From assembly GCA_018268465.1 (NCBI GenBank), contig JAFDWN010000007.1, positions 210,258-274,257 on the forward strand: DNA of 64,000 nt. The letters are read 5' to 3'. The notes below the pieces were generated by a model that saw only the letters and a list, made by a program, of their open reading frames with translations, was not told the DNA's origin and searched no databases. The translations under genes were made by a program, and so were the position numbers. The stretch comes from Actinomycetota bacterium (GTDB lineage: Bacteria; Actinomycetota; Actinomycetes; Mycobacteriales; Mycobacteriaceae). Positions 44,599-53,156 of the stretch are shown here, one piece after another (position 1 is the first letter of the stretch; every line of letters starts with the position of its first letter).

Positions 44599-45630
44599 CT
44601 ACACCAGCGTGGCGAGTTCGCGGATCTGCTGCGCCGAGCGCGCCCCGACCACCATCATCGTGACACCCGCGGCCTCCCACACCTTGACCTGTTCGCGGAC
44701 GTGGTCCACGTCCCCGACGATCGCGGCGTCGTCGACGAGTTCATCGGGGACGACCCGGGCGGCCTCGTCCTTACGGCCGCTGCGGAACAACCTCGTCACG
44801 TCGTCGACCACCTCGGCGTATCCCATCCGCCGGTACACGTCGGCATGGAAATTGGTGCCTTCCGAACCCATTCCGCCCATATAGAGCGCGAGGTGGGGCT
44901 TCATCAGTTCGAAGGTGCCCGCCCGGTCGTCGGTGATCACCACCTGCGCCGTCGCGCAGATCTCGAAATCGTCGCGGTCGCACCGCGCACCCGGCCGCGC
45001 AAAACCCTCGTCGAGCCATTCGTTGTACATCCCGGACAGCCGCGGGGTGTAGAAGATCGGCAACCACCCGTCGCAGATCTCAGCCGCCAGCGCAATGTTC
45101 TTGGGCCCCTCCGCACCCAGCATGACGGGTATGTCGGCACGCAGCGGATGCACGATCGACTTGAGCGGCTTACCGAGGCCGGACGTGCCCTCGCCGGCGA
45201 TCGGCAAGGGGTAGTGCGGACCCGCGCTGGCCACGGGCGCCTCCCTGGCCCACACCTGCCGCAGGATGTCGATGTACTCACGCGTTCTGGCCAGCGGCTT
45301 ACCGAAACTCTGGCCGTACCAGCCCTCCACCACCTGTGGACCCGACACCCCGAGACCGAGGATGTGCCGACCGCCCGAGAGGTGGTCGAGCGTCAGCGAT
45401 GCCATCGCACACGCGGTCGGCGTACGTGCGGACAGTTGCACCACCGAGGTGCCCAGCCGCATCCGGGTGGTCGCCGAACCCCACCACGCCAGCGGGGTGT
45501 ACGCATCCGAGCCCCATGCCTCCGCGGTGAACACCGTGTCGAATCCCGCCGCCTCGGCGGCCGCCACCAATTCGGCATGGTCGGTGGGCGGTGTCGCGCC
45601 CCAATACCCGAGCTGAAGTCCGAGCTTCAT
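44599..45630 (-). CDS. F420-dependent LLM-class oxidoreductase (Rv3520c-like)
   Basis: A 343-residue luciferase-like TIM barrel, counterpart of Rv3520c. Conserved blocks are KLGLQLGYWG, DTVFTAEAWGSDAYTPLAWW, LGLGVSGPQVVEGWYG and VMLGAEGPKNIALA. Such proteins use F420 or FMN; reaction in sterol catabolism is not known to me. ATG at 45630, after GGTGGA, matches the usual N-terminus; GTG at 45642 is an alternative. It faces the KstR site at 45666. Confidence 0.9.
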   Translation of the reverse strand: MKLGLQLGYWGATPPTDHAELVAAAEAAGFDTVFTAEAWGSDAYTPLAWWGSATTRMRLGTSVVQLSARTPTACAMASLTLDHLSGGRHILGLGVSGPQVVEGWYGQSFGKPLARTREYIDILRQVWAREAPVASAGPHYPLPIAGEGTSGLGKPLKSIVHPLRADIPVMLGAEGPKNIALAAEICDGWLPIFYTPRLSGMYNEWLDEGFARPGARCDRDDFEICATAQVVITDDRAGTFELMKPHLALYMGGMGSEGTNFHADVYRRMGYAEVVDDVTRLFRSGRKDEAARVVPDELVDDAAIVGDVDHVREQVKVWEAAGVTMMVVGARSAQQIRELATLV

Positions 45631-45665
45631 GAGTTCGTCCACCGACCCTTTCTTGCCACGATTGT

Positions 45666-45679
45666 TAGAACCTGTTCTA
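45666..45679. promoter_or_regulatory. KstR operator between the LLM gene and the ltp operon
   Basis: TAGAACCTGTTCTA fits TnnAACnnGTTnnA fully and is palindromic outside the central CT. It lies nine bases before the rightward GTG at 45689 and 35 before the leftward LLM gene. Confidence 0.87.
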
Positions 45680-45688
45680 CTCGATGGC

Positions 45689-46714
45689 GTGACCGCCAGC
45701 CAGAGCAGCCCGGCGCTGATGGCCGAGCATGAGCCACCACTGTCCGCGCCGCTGAAACTGTCATTCGACTACACCCGTTCGGTAGGTCCGATCCTCGGCG
45801 CGTTCTTCACCGCGCTGCGCGGGCGCCGCATCGTGGGGACGCGCGGTTCGGATGGCCGGGTGTTCGTGCCACCCGCCGAGTATGACCCCGTGACCTACGC
45901 GCCACTGTCGGAGGTCGTTCCCGTTGCCAGTGTCGGCACGGTGACGGCGTGGGCGTGGCAGGCCCACCCGCTCGAAGGCCAGCCCCTGGATCGGCCGTTC
46001 GCATGGGCGTTGATCACTCTCGACGGCGCTGACACACCGCTGCTGCATGCCGTGGACGTCGGGGACGGCGGTCCGGGCGCCATCACCACGGGGGATCGGG
46101 TGCACGTCCGCTGGGTCGACGAGCCCGTCGGCGCGATCACCGACATCGCGTGCTTCGTGCCCGGCGAGGAACCAGAACCCGAGCCGGCACCATCGGTCTC
46201 CGGGGAGCGCGATCCGGTCACGCTGCTCGTCGTCCCAACCAGCATCGAAATCCAGCACACCGCATCGCATCCCGAGAGTGTGTACCTGCGCGGACTGCAG
46301 GAGGGCAAACTCGTCGGGGCGCGGGCCACCGGCCCCGGCGAGAACGGCACCGAAAAGGGCAAGGTGTACTTTCCCGCCCGCGAGACCGATCCGGCCACCG
46401 GCCAGTCCGCCACCGAGTTCGTGGAACTGCCCGACACCGGAACCGTGACGACATTCGCCATCATCAACATCCCCTTCGCCGGACAGCGGATCACACCGCC
46501 CTACGTCGCGGCCTACGTACTGCTCGACGGCGCGGATATCCCTTTCCTGCACCTGATCCAAGAGATCGACGCCGACCAGGTGCGCATGGGCATGCGGGTG
46601 CAGGCGGTGTGGAAGCCCCGGGATCAGTGGGGTCTGGGGATCGACAACATCGAGTACTTCCGGCCGACCGGGGAACCCGACGCCGAGTACGACACCTACA
46701 AGCATCACCTGTGA
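45689..46714 (+). CDS. Double DUF35-type OB-fold protein (Rv3521-like)
   Basis: A 341-residue protein made of two similar halves, each like the OB-fold part of DUF35. The first half reads GRRIVGTRGSDGRVFVPPAE then FAWALITLDGADTPLLHAVD; the second reads EGKLVGARATGPGENG then VAAYVLLDGADIPFLHLIQ. The rubredoxin-like zinc knuckle usual in DUF35 is missing in both. DUF35 proteins partner thiolase-like proteins, and here ltp4 and ltp3 follow at once, so a complex (like ChsH2 with Ltp2) is likely. GTG at 45689 is chosen; a longer frame crosses the KstR site. Confidence 0.85.
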   Translation: MTASQSSPALMAEHEPPLSAPLKLSFDYTRSVGPILGAFFTALRGRRIVGTRGSDGRVFVPPAEYDPVTYAPLSEVVPVASVGTVTAWAWQAHPLEGQPLDRPFAWALITLDGADTPLLHAVDVGDGGPGAITTGDRVHVRWVDEPVGAITDIACFVPGEEPEPEPAPSVSGERDPVTLLVVPTSIEIQHTASHPESVYLRGLQEGKLVGARATGPGENGTEKGKVYFPARETDPATGQSATEFVELPDTGTVTTFAIINIPFAGQRITPPYVAAYVLLDGADIPFLHLIQEIDADQVRMGMRVQAVWKPRDQWGLGIDNIEYFRPTGEPDAEYDTYKHHL

Positions 46715-46721
46715 GGCCGAG

Positions 46722-47783
46722 ATGACCGATCGTGAGATAGCCGTCGTGGGATTCGCCCACGCCCCACACGTGCGCCGCACCGACGGCACCACCAACGGCG
46801 TCGAGATGCTGATGCCGTGCTTCGCCGAACTGTACGCCGAACTGGGCATCACCCGGTCCGACATCGGCTTCTGGTGCTCCGGCTCCTCGGACTACCTAGC
46901 CGGACGGGCATTTTCGTTCATCTCCGCGATCGACTCGATCGGGGCAGTGCCGCCGATCAACGAGTCACACGTGGAGATGGACGCGGCATGGGCACTCTAC
47001 GAGGCGTACATCAAGCTGCTGACCGGTGAGGTCGATACCGCCCTGGTGTACGGATTCGGCAAATCCTCGGCGGGCACCCTGCGCCGGGTGCTGGCCTTGC
47101 AGACCGATCCGTACACCGTCGCACCGCTGTGGCCGGACTCGGTGTCGATCGCCGGACTGCAGGCCCGGCTGGGCCTCGACGCCGGTAGGTGGACCGCGGC
47201 GGCGATGGCCCAGGTGGCTCTCGACTCGTCCGCGGCGGCACAGCGCAACGATTCGGTGGAATCCGCGGCGAACGTCGAGGACCTGCTCGCGCGGCCGTTC
47301 TTCGCAGACCCGCTGCGCCGCCACGACATCGCCCCGATCACCGACGGCGCGTCGGCTGTCCTCCTCGCGGCGGGTGACCGCGCCCGTGAACTGCGGGAGC
47401 GACCCGCCTGGATCACCGGTTTCGAGCACCGGATCGAAACCCCGGTGCTCGGTGCCCGCGATCTGACCGTGTCCCCCTCGACCGCCGCCTCGGCAGCCGC
47501 GGCGACCGGGGGCGACACCGGTTCGATCGACGTCGCCGAGATCTGCGCGCCGTTCACCCATCAGCATCTGATCCTCACCGAGGCGATCGGGCTGCCGGCT
47601 TCGACGACGGTCAACCCGTCGGGGGGCGCGCTGGCCGCCAACCCGATGTTCTCGGCCGGACTGGAACGCATTGGCTTTGCCGCGCAACATATCTGGCATG
47701 GCACAGCACAACGCGCCCTGGCGCACGCGACAAGCGGACCCGCGCTGCAACAGAATCTCGTCGCCGTCATGGAAGGGCGGTAG
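46722..47783 (+). CDS. ltp4: Thiolase-like lipid-transfer protein Ltp4
   Basis: A 353-residue SCP-x-type thiolase-fold protein, counterpart of Rv3522. The N-terminus REIAVVGFAHAPHVRR and NPSGGALAANPMFSAGLERI are typical of the non-decarboxylating thiolase-like or retroaldolase (Ltp) group. A Cys lies in GFWCSGSSD, near the usual nucleophile position. It probably acts with the OB-fold protein and Ltp3 in steroid side-chain removal. It begins seven bases after the OB-fold gene and ends four bases before ltp3. Confidence 0.9.
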   Translation: MTDREIAVVGFAHAPHVRRTDGTTNGVEMLMPCFAELYAELGITRSDIGFWCSGSSDYLAGRAFSFISAIDSIGAVPPINESHVEMDAAWALYEAYIKLLTGEVDTALVYGFGKSSAGTLRRVLALQTDPYTVAPLWPDSVSIAGLQARLGLDAGRWTAAAMAQVALDSSAAAQRNDSVESAANVEDLLARPFFADPLRRHDIAPITDGASAVLLAAGDRARELRERPAWITGFEHRIETPVLGARDLTVSPSTAASAAAATGGDTGSIDVAEICAPFTHQHLILTEAIGLPASTTVNPSGGALAANPMFSAGLERIGFAAQHIWHGTAQRALAHATSGPALQQNLVAVMEGR

Positions 47784-47787
47784 GACC

Positions 47788-48981
47788 GTGGCCGCGAACT
47801 CCGGGAAGAAACTGGCTGCCGTCCTGGGCACGGGTCAGACCAGATACGTCGCCAAACGCCAGGACGTGTCCATGAACGGTCTGGTGCGCGAGGCCATCGA
47901 CCGGGCGCTGGCCGATTCCGGATCGACCTTCGCCGACATCGACGCGGTGGTGGTCGGCAAGGCGCCGGACTTCTTCGAAGGCGTCATGATGCCCGAGCTA
48001 TTCATGGCCGACGCCATGGGCGCCACGGGCAAACCTCTCATCCGGGTGCACACGGCGGGATCCGTCGGCGGCTCCACCGGCGTCGTGGCGGCCAGCCTGG
48101 TCCAGTCCGGCAAGTACCGCAGGGTGCTGGCGGTGGCGTGGGAGAAGCAATCCGAATCCAACGCGATGTGGGCGCTGAGCGTTCCCGTTCCGTTCACCAA
48201 ACCCGTCGGGGCGGGCGCGGGGGGATACTTCGCCCCGCACGTCCGGGCCTACATCCGCCGTTCCGGCGCGCCGACGCACATCGGTGCGATGGTGGCGGTC
48301 AAGGACCGGCTCAACGGGGCCCGCAATCCGCTGGCCCACCTGCACCAGCCCGACATCACCCTGGAGAAGGTGCTGGCCTCCCAGATGCTGTGGGACCCGA
48401 TACGTTTCGACGAGACGTGTCCGTCCTCGGACGGCGCCTGCGCGATCGTGATCGGTGACGAGGACGCCGCCGACGCCGCGGTGGCCGGTGGTTCACCGGT
48501 GGCGTGGATCCACGCCACCGCGCTACGCACCGAACCCCTGGCCTTCTCCGGCCGCGACCAGGTCAACCCGCAGGCCGGCCGCGACGCCGCGGCGGCGCTG
48601 TGGAAGGCCGCCGGGATCACCAGCCCGATCGACGAGATCGACGCCGCCGAGATCTACGTGCCGTTCTCGTGGTTCGAACCGATGTGGCTGGAGAATCTGG
48701 GCTTCGCCGCCGAGGGCGAGGGCTGGAAGCTGACTGAGGCCGGCGAGACCGCGGTCGACGGCCGCATCCCGGTCAACGCCTCCGGTGGTGTGCTGTCCTC
48801 CAACCCGATCGGCGCGTCGGGGCTGATCCGGTTCGCCGAGGCCGCCATCCAGGTGACCGGCAAGGCGGGCGATCACCAGGTGCCCGGTGCACGCAAGGCG
48901 CTGGGCCACGCCTACGGCGGGGGCTCGCAGTACTACTCGATGTGGGTCGTCGCCGCCGACAAGCCGGGGGTGCCCGCATGA
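47788..48981 (+). CDS. ltp3: Thiolase-like lipid-transfer protein Ltp3
   Basis: A 397-residue thiolase-like protein, counterpart of Rv3523. It starts LAAVLGTGQTRYVAKRQDV and includes RVHTAGSVGGSTGVVAASLV, PSSDGACAIVIGDED, and NASGGVLSSNPIGASGLIRF. In the thiolase nucleophile position, Ala or Gly of HTAGSVGG takes the place of Cys, typical of SCP-x aldolase-like members. GTG at 47788 is chosen since the longer frame lies inside ltp4. The stop overlaps the next gene's ATG. Confidence 0.9.
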   Translation: MAANSGKKLAAVLGTGQTRYVAKRQDVSMNGLVREAIDRALADSGSTFADIDAVVVGKAPDFFEGVMMPELFMADAMGATGKPLIRVHTAGSVGGSTGVVAASLVQSGKYRRVLAVAWEKQSESNAMWALSVPVPFTKPVGAGAGGYFAPHVRAYIRRSGAPTHIGAMVAVKDRLNGARNPLAHLHQPDITLEKVLASQMLWDPIRFDETCPSSDGACAIVIGDEDAADAAVAGGSPVAWIHATALRTEPLAFSGRDQVNPQAGRDAAAALWKAAGITSPIDEIDAAEIYVPFSWFEPMWLENLGFAAEGEGWKLTEAGETAVDGRIPVNASGGVLSSNPIGASGLIRFAEAAIQVTGKAGDHQVPGARKALGHAYGGGSQYYSMWVVAADKPGVPA

Positions 48982-49859
48982 TGAAGTACACCTGCAGCAT
49001 CGCGATGGGCCCGGTCGACGAACTCGTCGAGATCGCCAGGACCGCCGAGGAAGTGGGCTTCGACGCGATAGCGCTGCCCGACTCGCTGTTCTACATGGAG
49101 CAGCAGTCCGCCGCCTACCCGTACACCCCGGACGGCTCACGCATGTGGAATGCCGACACACCGTGGGTGGATCCGTTGATCGCCGCCGCGGCGATGGGCG
49201 CGGTCACCTCGACGCTGCGGTTCTACACCAACGTCCTGAAGCTGGGCTCGCGCCATCCGCTGCTGCTGGCCAGGCAGGTCGGATCGGTCGCCACCCTCAC
49301 CGGCAACAGATTCGGACTGGGGGTCGGGATCGGTTGGGCTCCAGAGGAATTCGAATGGTGCGGCCAGCCCTACGCTCGTCGTGGCGCTCGTGTGGACGAG
49401 ATGATCGAGGTGATCAGGCTGGTCCTCGACGGCGGAATGGTCGAATTCCACGGCGAATTCTACGATTTCGACAAGCTGCAGATGAGCCCTGCGCCGTCCG
49501 AACCGGTGCCGTTCTACGTCGGCGGCCATACCGACGTCGCCCTGCGGCGTGCGGCACGGGTTGCCGACGGCTGGACGAGCGCGATGATGACGTGCGCGCA
49601 GCTGGCCGACACCATCGCCACGATCAACGCGCTGCGCGCCGAATCGGGCCGCACGGACGAATCGTTCGAATTCCAGGCGGTCTGTATCGACAAGTTCGGT
49701 GTGGACGGGCACCGCGAACTGGCCGATGCCGGTGTCACCGACAACATCGTGATTCCCTGGATATTCGACGGGCTGGGATTCGACGCACCGTTGCCGAAGA
49801 AGAAGGACTCGCTCAAGCGCTTCGCCGACACCTACATCCACTCGGGCTGGCAGCGGTGA
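48978..49859 (+). CDS. LLM-class F420-dependent oxidoreductase
   Basis: A 293-residue luciferase-like barrel. Motifs are GFDAIALPDSLFYMEQQS, TNVLKLGSRHPLLLARQVG, GVGIGWAPEEFEWCGQPY and VPFYVGGHTDVALRRAARV. The ATG at 48978 overlaps the ltp3 stop (ATGA), with a second ATG directly after it. Being the fourth gene of the KstR-controlled ltp operon suggests a sterol substrate. I recall no such gene after Rv3523 in Mtb. The two LLM proteins of this cluster are not close copies. Confidence 0.88.
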   Translation: MMKYTCSIAMGPVDELVEIARTAEEVGFDAIALPDSLFYMEQQSAAYPYTPDGSRMWNADTPWVDPLIAAAAMGAVTSTLRFYTNVLKLGSRHPLLLARQVGSVATLTGNRFGLGVGIGWAPEEFEWCGQPYARRGARVDEMIEVIRLVLDGGMVEFHGEFYDFDKLQMSPAPSEPVPFYVGGHTDVALRRAARVADGWTSAMMTCAQLADTIATINALRAESGRTDESFEFQAVCIDKFGVDGHRELADAGVTDNIVIPWIFDGLGFDAPLPKKKDSLKRFADTYIHSGWQR

Positions 49860-49873
49860 CGGCCGGACGCTGA

Positions 49874-50479
49874 TCACCCGCCGCACCCGCGCCACACGGC
49901 GGTGGTGAGCCGCTCCACCTGGGCGTCGCCCAGCGGCGGCAGTCCGAGCACCAGCCGGTAGTACGGCGGGGACACCAGCGCGTCGACCACGGTTTCGACA
50001 TCGGTGTCCGCCGATATCTCCGCGCGCTCGACGGCGTCGCGCAGGATCACCGCGGCCGCCTCCCGCCGCGGTGCGATCCATTCGTCGATCACCGCCCGTT
50101 CGATGGCCGGATCCGACGACGACGCGGCGATCACGTTGCGCAGCAGGGGCCCCACCGCGGGGTCGGCGAGGATCCCGTTCAGCGACCGGACGTGGTGGAT
50201 CAGCGCCTCCAGTGACGAACTGCCGGGCGGGCGCCGGATCGACGCGCGCACGGAGTCGAGCAGCCCCTCCAGCACGATCGCCGCGGCCGACGGCCACCAT
50301 TTGTAGATCGTGGTGCGACTGACCTCGGCGCGCCGGGCGATGGCGTCCACCGTCGCTGCTGCCGGGCCACCGGCGAGGGCCAGCTCGGCGGCGGCGGCCA
50401 GCACCGCGTCACGTACCGCGGCGCTGCGTGGCCGTCCGCGCCGGCCGCCGGCACCTTCGGTGAGCACACCGCCGAGCAT
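49874..50479 (-). CDS. TetR-family regulator of an MFS exporter
   Basis: A 201-residue TetR protein with the helix-turn-helix at about residues 43-65 (VDAIARRAEVSRTTIYKWWP). Tryptophan pair WW at the recognition end and a C-terminal TetR_C-type domain (ILRDAVERAEISADTDVET) put it in the AcrR-like group. It lies 14 bases after the MFS gene on the same strand, so the pair form an operon; palindromes upstream of the MFS gene may be its operator. Confidence 0.87.
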   Translation of the reverse strand: MLGGVLTEGAGGRRGRPRSAAVRDAVLAAAAELALAGGPAAATVDAIARRAEVSRTTIYKWWPSAAAIVLEGLLDSVRASIRRPPGSSSLEALIHHVRSLNGILADPAVGPLLRNVIAASSSDPAIERAVIDEWIAPRREAAAVILRDAVERAEISADTDVETVVDALVSPPYYRLVLGLPPLGDAQVERLTTAVWRGCGG

Positions 50480-50493
50480 ATGGGGCGCGACCC

Positions 50494-51750
50494 TCAGCGG
50501 GGCCTATGCCGGGATACGCGGTGACCGGCCGCGACGATCGCCAGACTCACCATGGCGGCCGCCGCCCCGACTCCGAACATCACCGGATAGGTGAGGATGC
50601 CCGGCCAGCGCAAGGACAGCGTGGCCAGCACCGCGGGCACCCCGAATCCCAGGTAGCTCAGGCCGTAGAACACCGCAGTCAGTCCGGCGAGGTCGTCAGG
50701 GCCCGCGATGCGCTGCACCTCGTGCAGGCCGGTGATGAGCGCCATACCGTAGCCACAGCCCAGGATCGCCGCCGCCAGCAGCGACAACCACACGGTCAGG
50801 CTCGCCGCCGCCATGGCCGCGGCGAGCATCCCGGCCACGAGGAGCGACAGCGCGACGGTCACGCCGCGGACACCGCCCGGCACGTCGATGCGCCTGCCCA
50901 CCGACTGGATGGCCAACCCGGAGCCGAGGGTCACCACGCAGAGCAGCGCCGAGAAGGCGATCGGCGCGCCGCCCGCACGGTCGGACATCAGCGCGGGCAG
51001 CACCGCGTATGCCGAGGCCGCCGCCCCGAACACCCAAGGTGCGACCGGGGCCACCACCAGCAGGAATCGCCGGTGCGCGGCGGCGGGGACCGCCAGATCC
51101 GCCCACAGCGGGCGGACCGTGAGCTGACGGGCCCTGGTCTCGGGTGCGGCCAGCAGCAGGGCGCCCGCGGCCAGACACAGCGCGGTGTTGAGCGCGTAGG
51201 GCAACGCCATGGGCCATGGGGCCCACTGGGCGAGGACCCCGGCCGTGCCGGCGCCCACCCCGAAACCGGCCGTCAGGCTCATCGCGGCACGCCGCGCGCC
51301 GGCGTCGCCGATATCCCAGGGCGGGCTGGACAATTCCTTGATCCAACTGCCGCCGACCGCCATCGCCAGACCGAGCGCCAGACCGCTGAGCACCCGGCCG
51401 GTCGCCAGCATTACCGCGGAATCCGCCCCGGCGGCCAGGATCAGCGAGCCGAGCGCGCCGAGGCCCGGTGCCGGCAGCATCACGGGCCGCCGTCCCAGCC
51501 GGTCGGACAGCGCGCCGCCGATGAGCAGCGCGGGGACGATGCCGAGCACGTACGCGAACAGCAGGATGTCCACGGTCACCGCAGAGAGACCGTTCTGGGT
51601 GCGATACATCACCAGCAGCGGTGTGAATTCGTTTCCACCCCAAGCGATGGCAAATGTGGCGGCGGCCACGGTCAGCCACCGCCTGCCGTCATGGACGGCC
51701 GAGGGCCGCACCTGCGGCGGCGTCGCGGTGATCGTCACGTCAGAACCCAT
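50494..51750 (-). CDS. Major facilitator superfamily transporter
   Basis: A 418-residue inner-membrane transporter with about twelve hydrophobic segments. The A-like motif GGALSDRLGRRPVM follows the second segment at about residue 75. The VLSGLALGLAMAVGG segment and a central break near residue 210 divide the two halves. Probably a proton-driven exporter of drugs or metabolites. ATG at 51750 is chosen; no Shine-Dalgarno sequence is evident and a TATATATA box lies about 23 bases upstream. The following tetR gene suggests substrate-induced efflux. Confidence 0.87.
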   Translation of the reverse strand: MGSDVTITATPPQVRPSAVHDGRRWLTVAAATFAIAWGGNEFTPLLVMYRTQNGLSAVTVDILLFAYVLGIVPALLIGGALSDRLGRRPVMLPAPGLGALGSLILAAGADSAVMLATGRVLSGLALGLAMAVGGSWIKELSSPPWDIGDAGARRAAMSLTAGFGVGAGTAGVLAQWAPWPMALPYALNTALCLAAGALLLAAPETRARQLTVRPLWADLAVPAAAHRRFLLVVAPVAPWVFGAAASAYAVLPALMSDRAGGAPIAFSALLCVVTLGSGLAIQSVGRRIDVPGGVRGVTVALSLLVAGMLAAAMAAASLTVWLSLLAAAILGCGYGMALITGLHEVQRIAGPDDLAGLTAVFYGLSYLGFGVPAVLATLSLRWPGILTYPVMFGVGAAAAMVSLAIVAAGHRVSRHRPR

Positions 51751-51757
51751 GAATAAC

Positions 51758-51772
51758 TGGACATTCTGTTCA
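51758..51772. promoter_or_regulatory. Candidate operator TGGACA-TTC-TGTTCA
   Basis: A 15-base inverted repeat with one mismatch between arms lies seven bases upstream of the MFS start and next to the TATATATA box, a good site for blocking transcription. The TetR protein of this operon is the likely binder. Confidence 0.45.
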
Positions 51773-51895
51773 CTATATATATTCCCGGGCCCGAATGCGC
51801 CTGCATACGATTCGCCAGCCCCCGCACGACTCACGTACTGTGGTTGCCGGACGCCTCGTCCACCAAGCCAGCGCCACCAGAAGCCCGGTAAGTTT

Positions 51896-52534
51896 GTGTC
51901 TCGCATCCGTCTCAGCCGCCCCACGTCCCGTCGCATCGCCGCACTGGCCCTGATCGTCGCCCTCGGCACCGCCGCCTGCGATTCCCCGCAGCCCACGCCT
52001 TCCTCGCGAGCCGGCACCCTGGCACCGACGACGTCCAGCGCCGCTGCTGCCACACCGACCGTCCAACCGGAATCCGTCGACTACAGTCGCCTACTCCTGA
52101 CGGCGGGCGACCTCAGCGACGCCGAAGACACCTTCTCGGTGCGTTCGCAGAGTCAGAACCCCAACGGAATGCCCGGCGCCAGTGCGCTGTTCGTCAACGC
52201 CGACGACACCCGGGCGATCGCCGACACCTTCGTGGTCTATCCGGACGGGGCGACGGCGACCGCGACCCTGCGTCAGGCCGCGGCCACCATCAACACGATC
52301 GTCGCCGGCGGCGAGCCGCGCCCCTCATCGGTGGGTACCGACGGCACCGTGATCTCCGGCACCTCGCCCGACGGCACCAAGGCCGTCACCCTGCTGCTGT
52401 TCACCCAGGGACCCGCGCTGGTCCGCCTGGAATTCGACAGCGCCCCCGGCGATACCACGACCGACCAGTTCGTCACCGCGATCGGCACGATGCAGAAGGT
52501 CGCGCTGCGGATCGGCCTACCCGACACCGAATGA
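51896..52534 (+). CDS. Lipoprotein of unknown function
   Basis: A 212-residue lipoprotein with a basic N-terminus (SRIRLSRPTSRR), hydrophobic core (IAALALIVALG) and lipobox TAAC with Cys28. A Ser/Thr/Ala/Pro-rich linker follows, then a domain starting VDYSRLLLTAGDLSDAEDTF and ending DQFVTAIGTMQKVALRIGLP. It resembles general mycobacterial Lpq-type lipoproteins with a PknH-sensor-like or DUF-type outer domain; I do not recognise a specific family. GTG at 51896 is supported by the signal peptide. It is divergent from the MFS gene and convergent with the Lrp gene. Confidence 0.8.
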   Translation: MSRIRLSRPTSRRIAALALIVALGTAACDSPQPTPSSRAGTLAPTTSSAAAATPTVQPESVDYSRLLLTAGDLSDAEDTFSVRSQSQNPNGMPGASALFVNADDTRAIADTFVVYPDGATATATLRQAAATINTIVAGGEPRPSSVGTDGTVISGTSPDGTKAVTLLLFTQGPALVRLEFDSAPGDTTTDQFVTAIGTMQKVALRIGLPDTE

Positions 52535-52544
52535 GGTCAAGTCA

Positions 52545-53021
52545 TCACCGCCCACCCGCGGTATCGATGAGCTGACCGACCCGATAGTCGACGAGACCTC
52601 GCATCACCAGCGCCGTGCGGGTACGGCGCACACCTTTGATCTCGAGGATCTGACCGGCCACCCGGTACAGGTCGTCGGCGTCGCGTGCCACCACCCGGAC
52701 CAGGAGGTCGACGGTTCCGCTCAGGCCCTGGACCTCGATGACCTCGCGCACCTGCTCCAGGGAGGCGGCGACCTCGTCGAGCATCCGCTGTTTCACCCGG
52801 GTGAGCACCACCGCCTGCATCGGATAGCCGACGAACGCGGGGTCGACACGCCGGTCGAACGGCCGCAGGGCACCACGCTGCTGCAACCGGGCCAGCCGCG
52901 CCTGGACGGTGTTGCGACTCACGTTGATCTCGTCGGCGAGCGCAATCGTCGTGGCTCGGGGGTCGCGGATCAGCGCGCGCAGAAGTCGCGCATCGATGGC
53001 GTCGGCGACTGGGCTTGTCAT
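52545..53021 (-). CDS. Lrp/AsnC-family transcriptional regulator
   Basis: A 158-residue regulator with an N-terminal winged helix (DARLLRALIRDPRATTIALA and then NVSRNTVQARLARLQQRG) and a C-terminal RAM ligand domain (VVLTRVKQRMLDEVAASLEQ to GVRRTRTALVM). Such proteins bind amino or keto acids. It is divergent from the E1-like gene with 135 bases between, so it very likely controls that gene and itself. Confidence 0.9.
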   Translation of the reverse strand: MTSPVADAIDARLLRALIRDPRATTIALADEINVSRNTVQARLARLQQRGALRPFDRRVDPAFVGYPMQAVVLTRVKQRMLDEVAASLEQVREVIEVQGLSGTVDLLVRVVARDADDLYRVAGQILEIKGVRRTRTALVMRGLVDYRVGQLIDTAGGR

Positions 53022-53114
53022 AGTGGTGACCTTTCCGCACGGTTCGCCGCGGCGAACTGATCATATTGCTCATAATCAGCATAGGCACTTGCGCGAAAAT
53101 CCCATCGGTGGTGC

Positions 53115-53148
53115 CCTTGATCAACTGTTATGCGCAAATCGATCAAGG
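53115..53148 (+). promoter_or_regulatory. Inverted repeat covering the E1 ribosome-binding site
   Basis: CCTTGATC (53115-53122) and GATCAAGG (53141-53148) are perfect eight-base arms around an 18-base loop. The right arm includes most of AAGGA (53145-53149), the Shine-Dalgarno sequence of the E1-like gene. The hairpin could hide it in mRNA, or the palindrome could be an Lrp binding site in DNA. Confidence 0.6.
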
Positions 53149-53156
53149 ACTGCACG

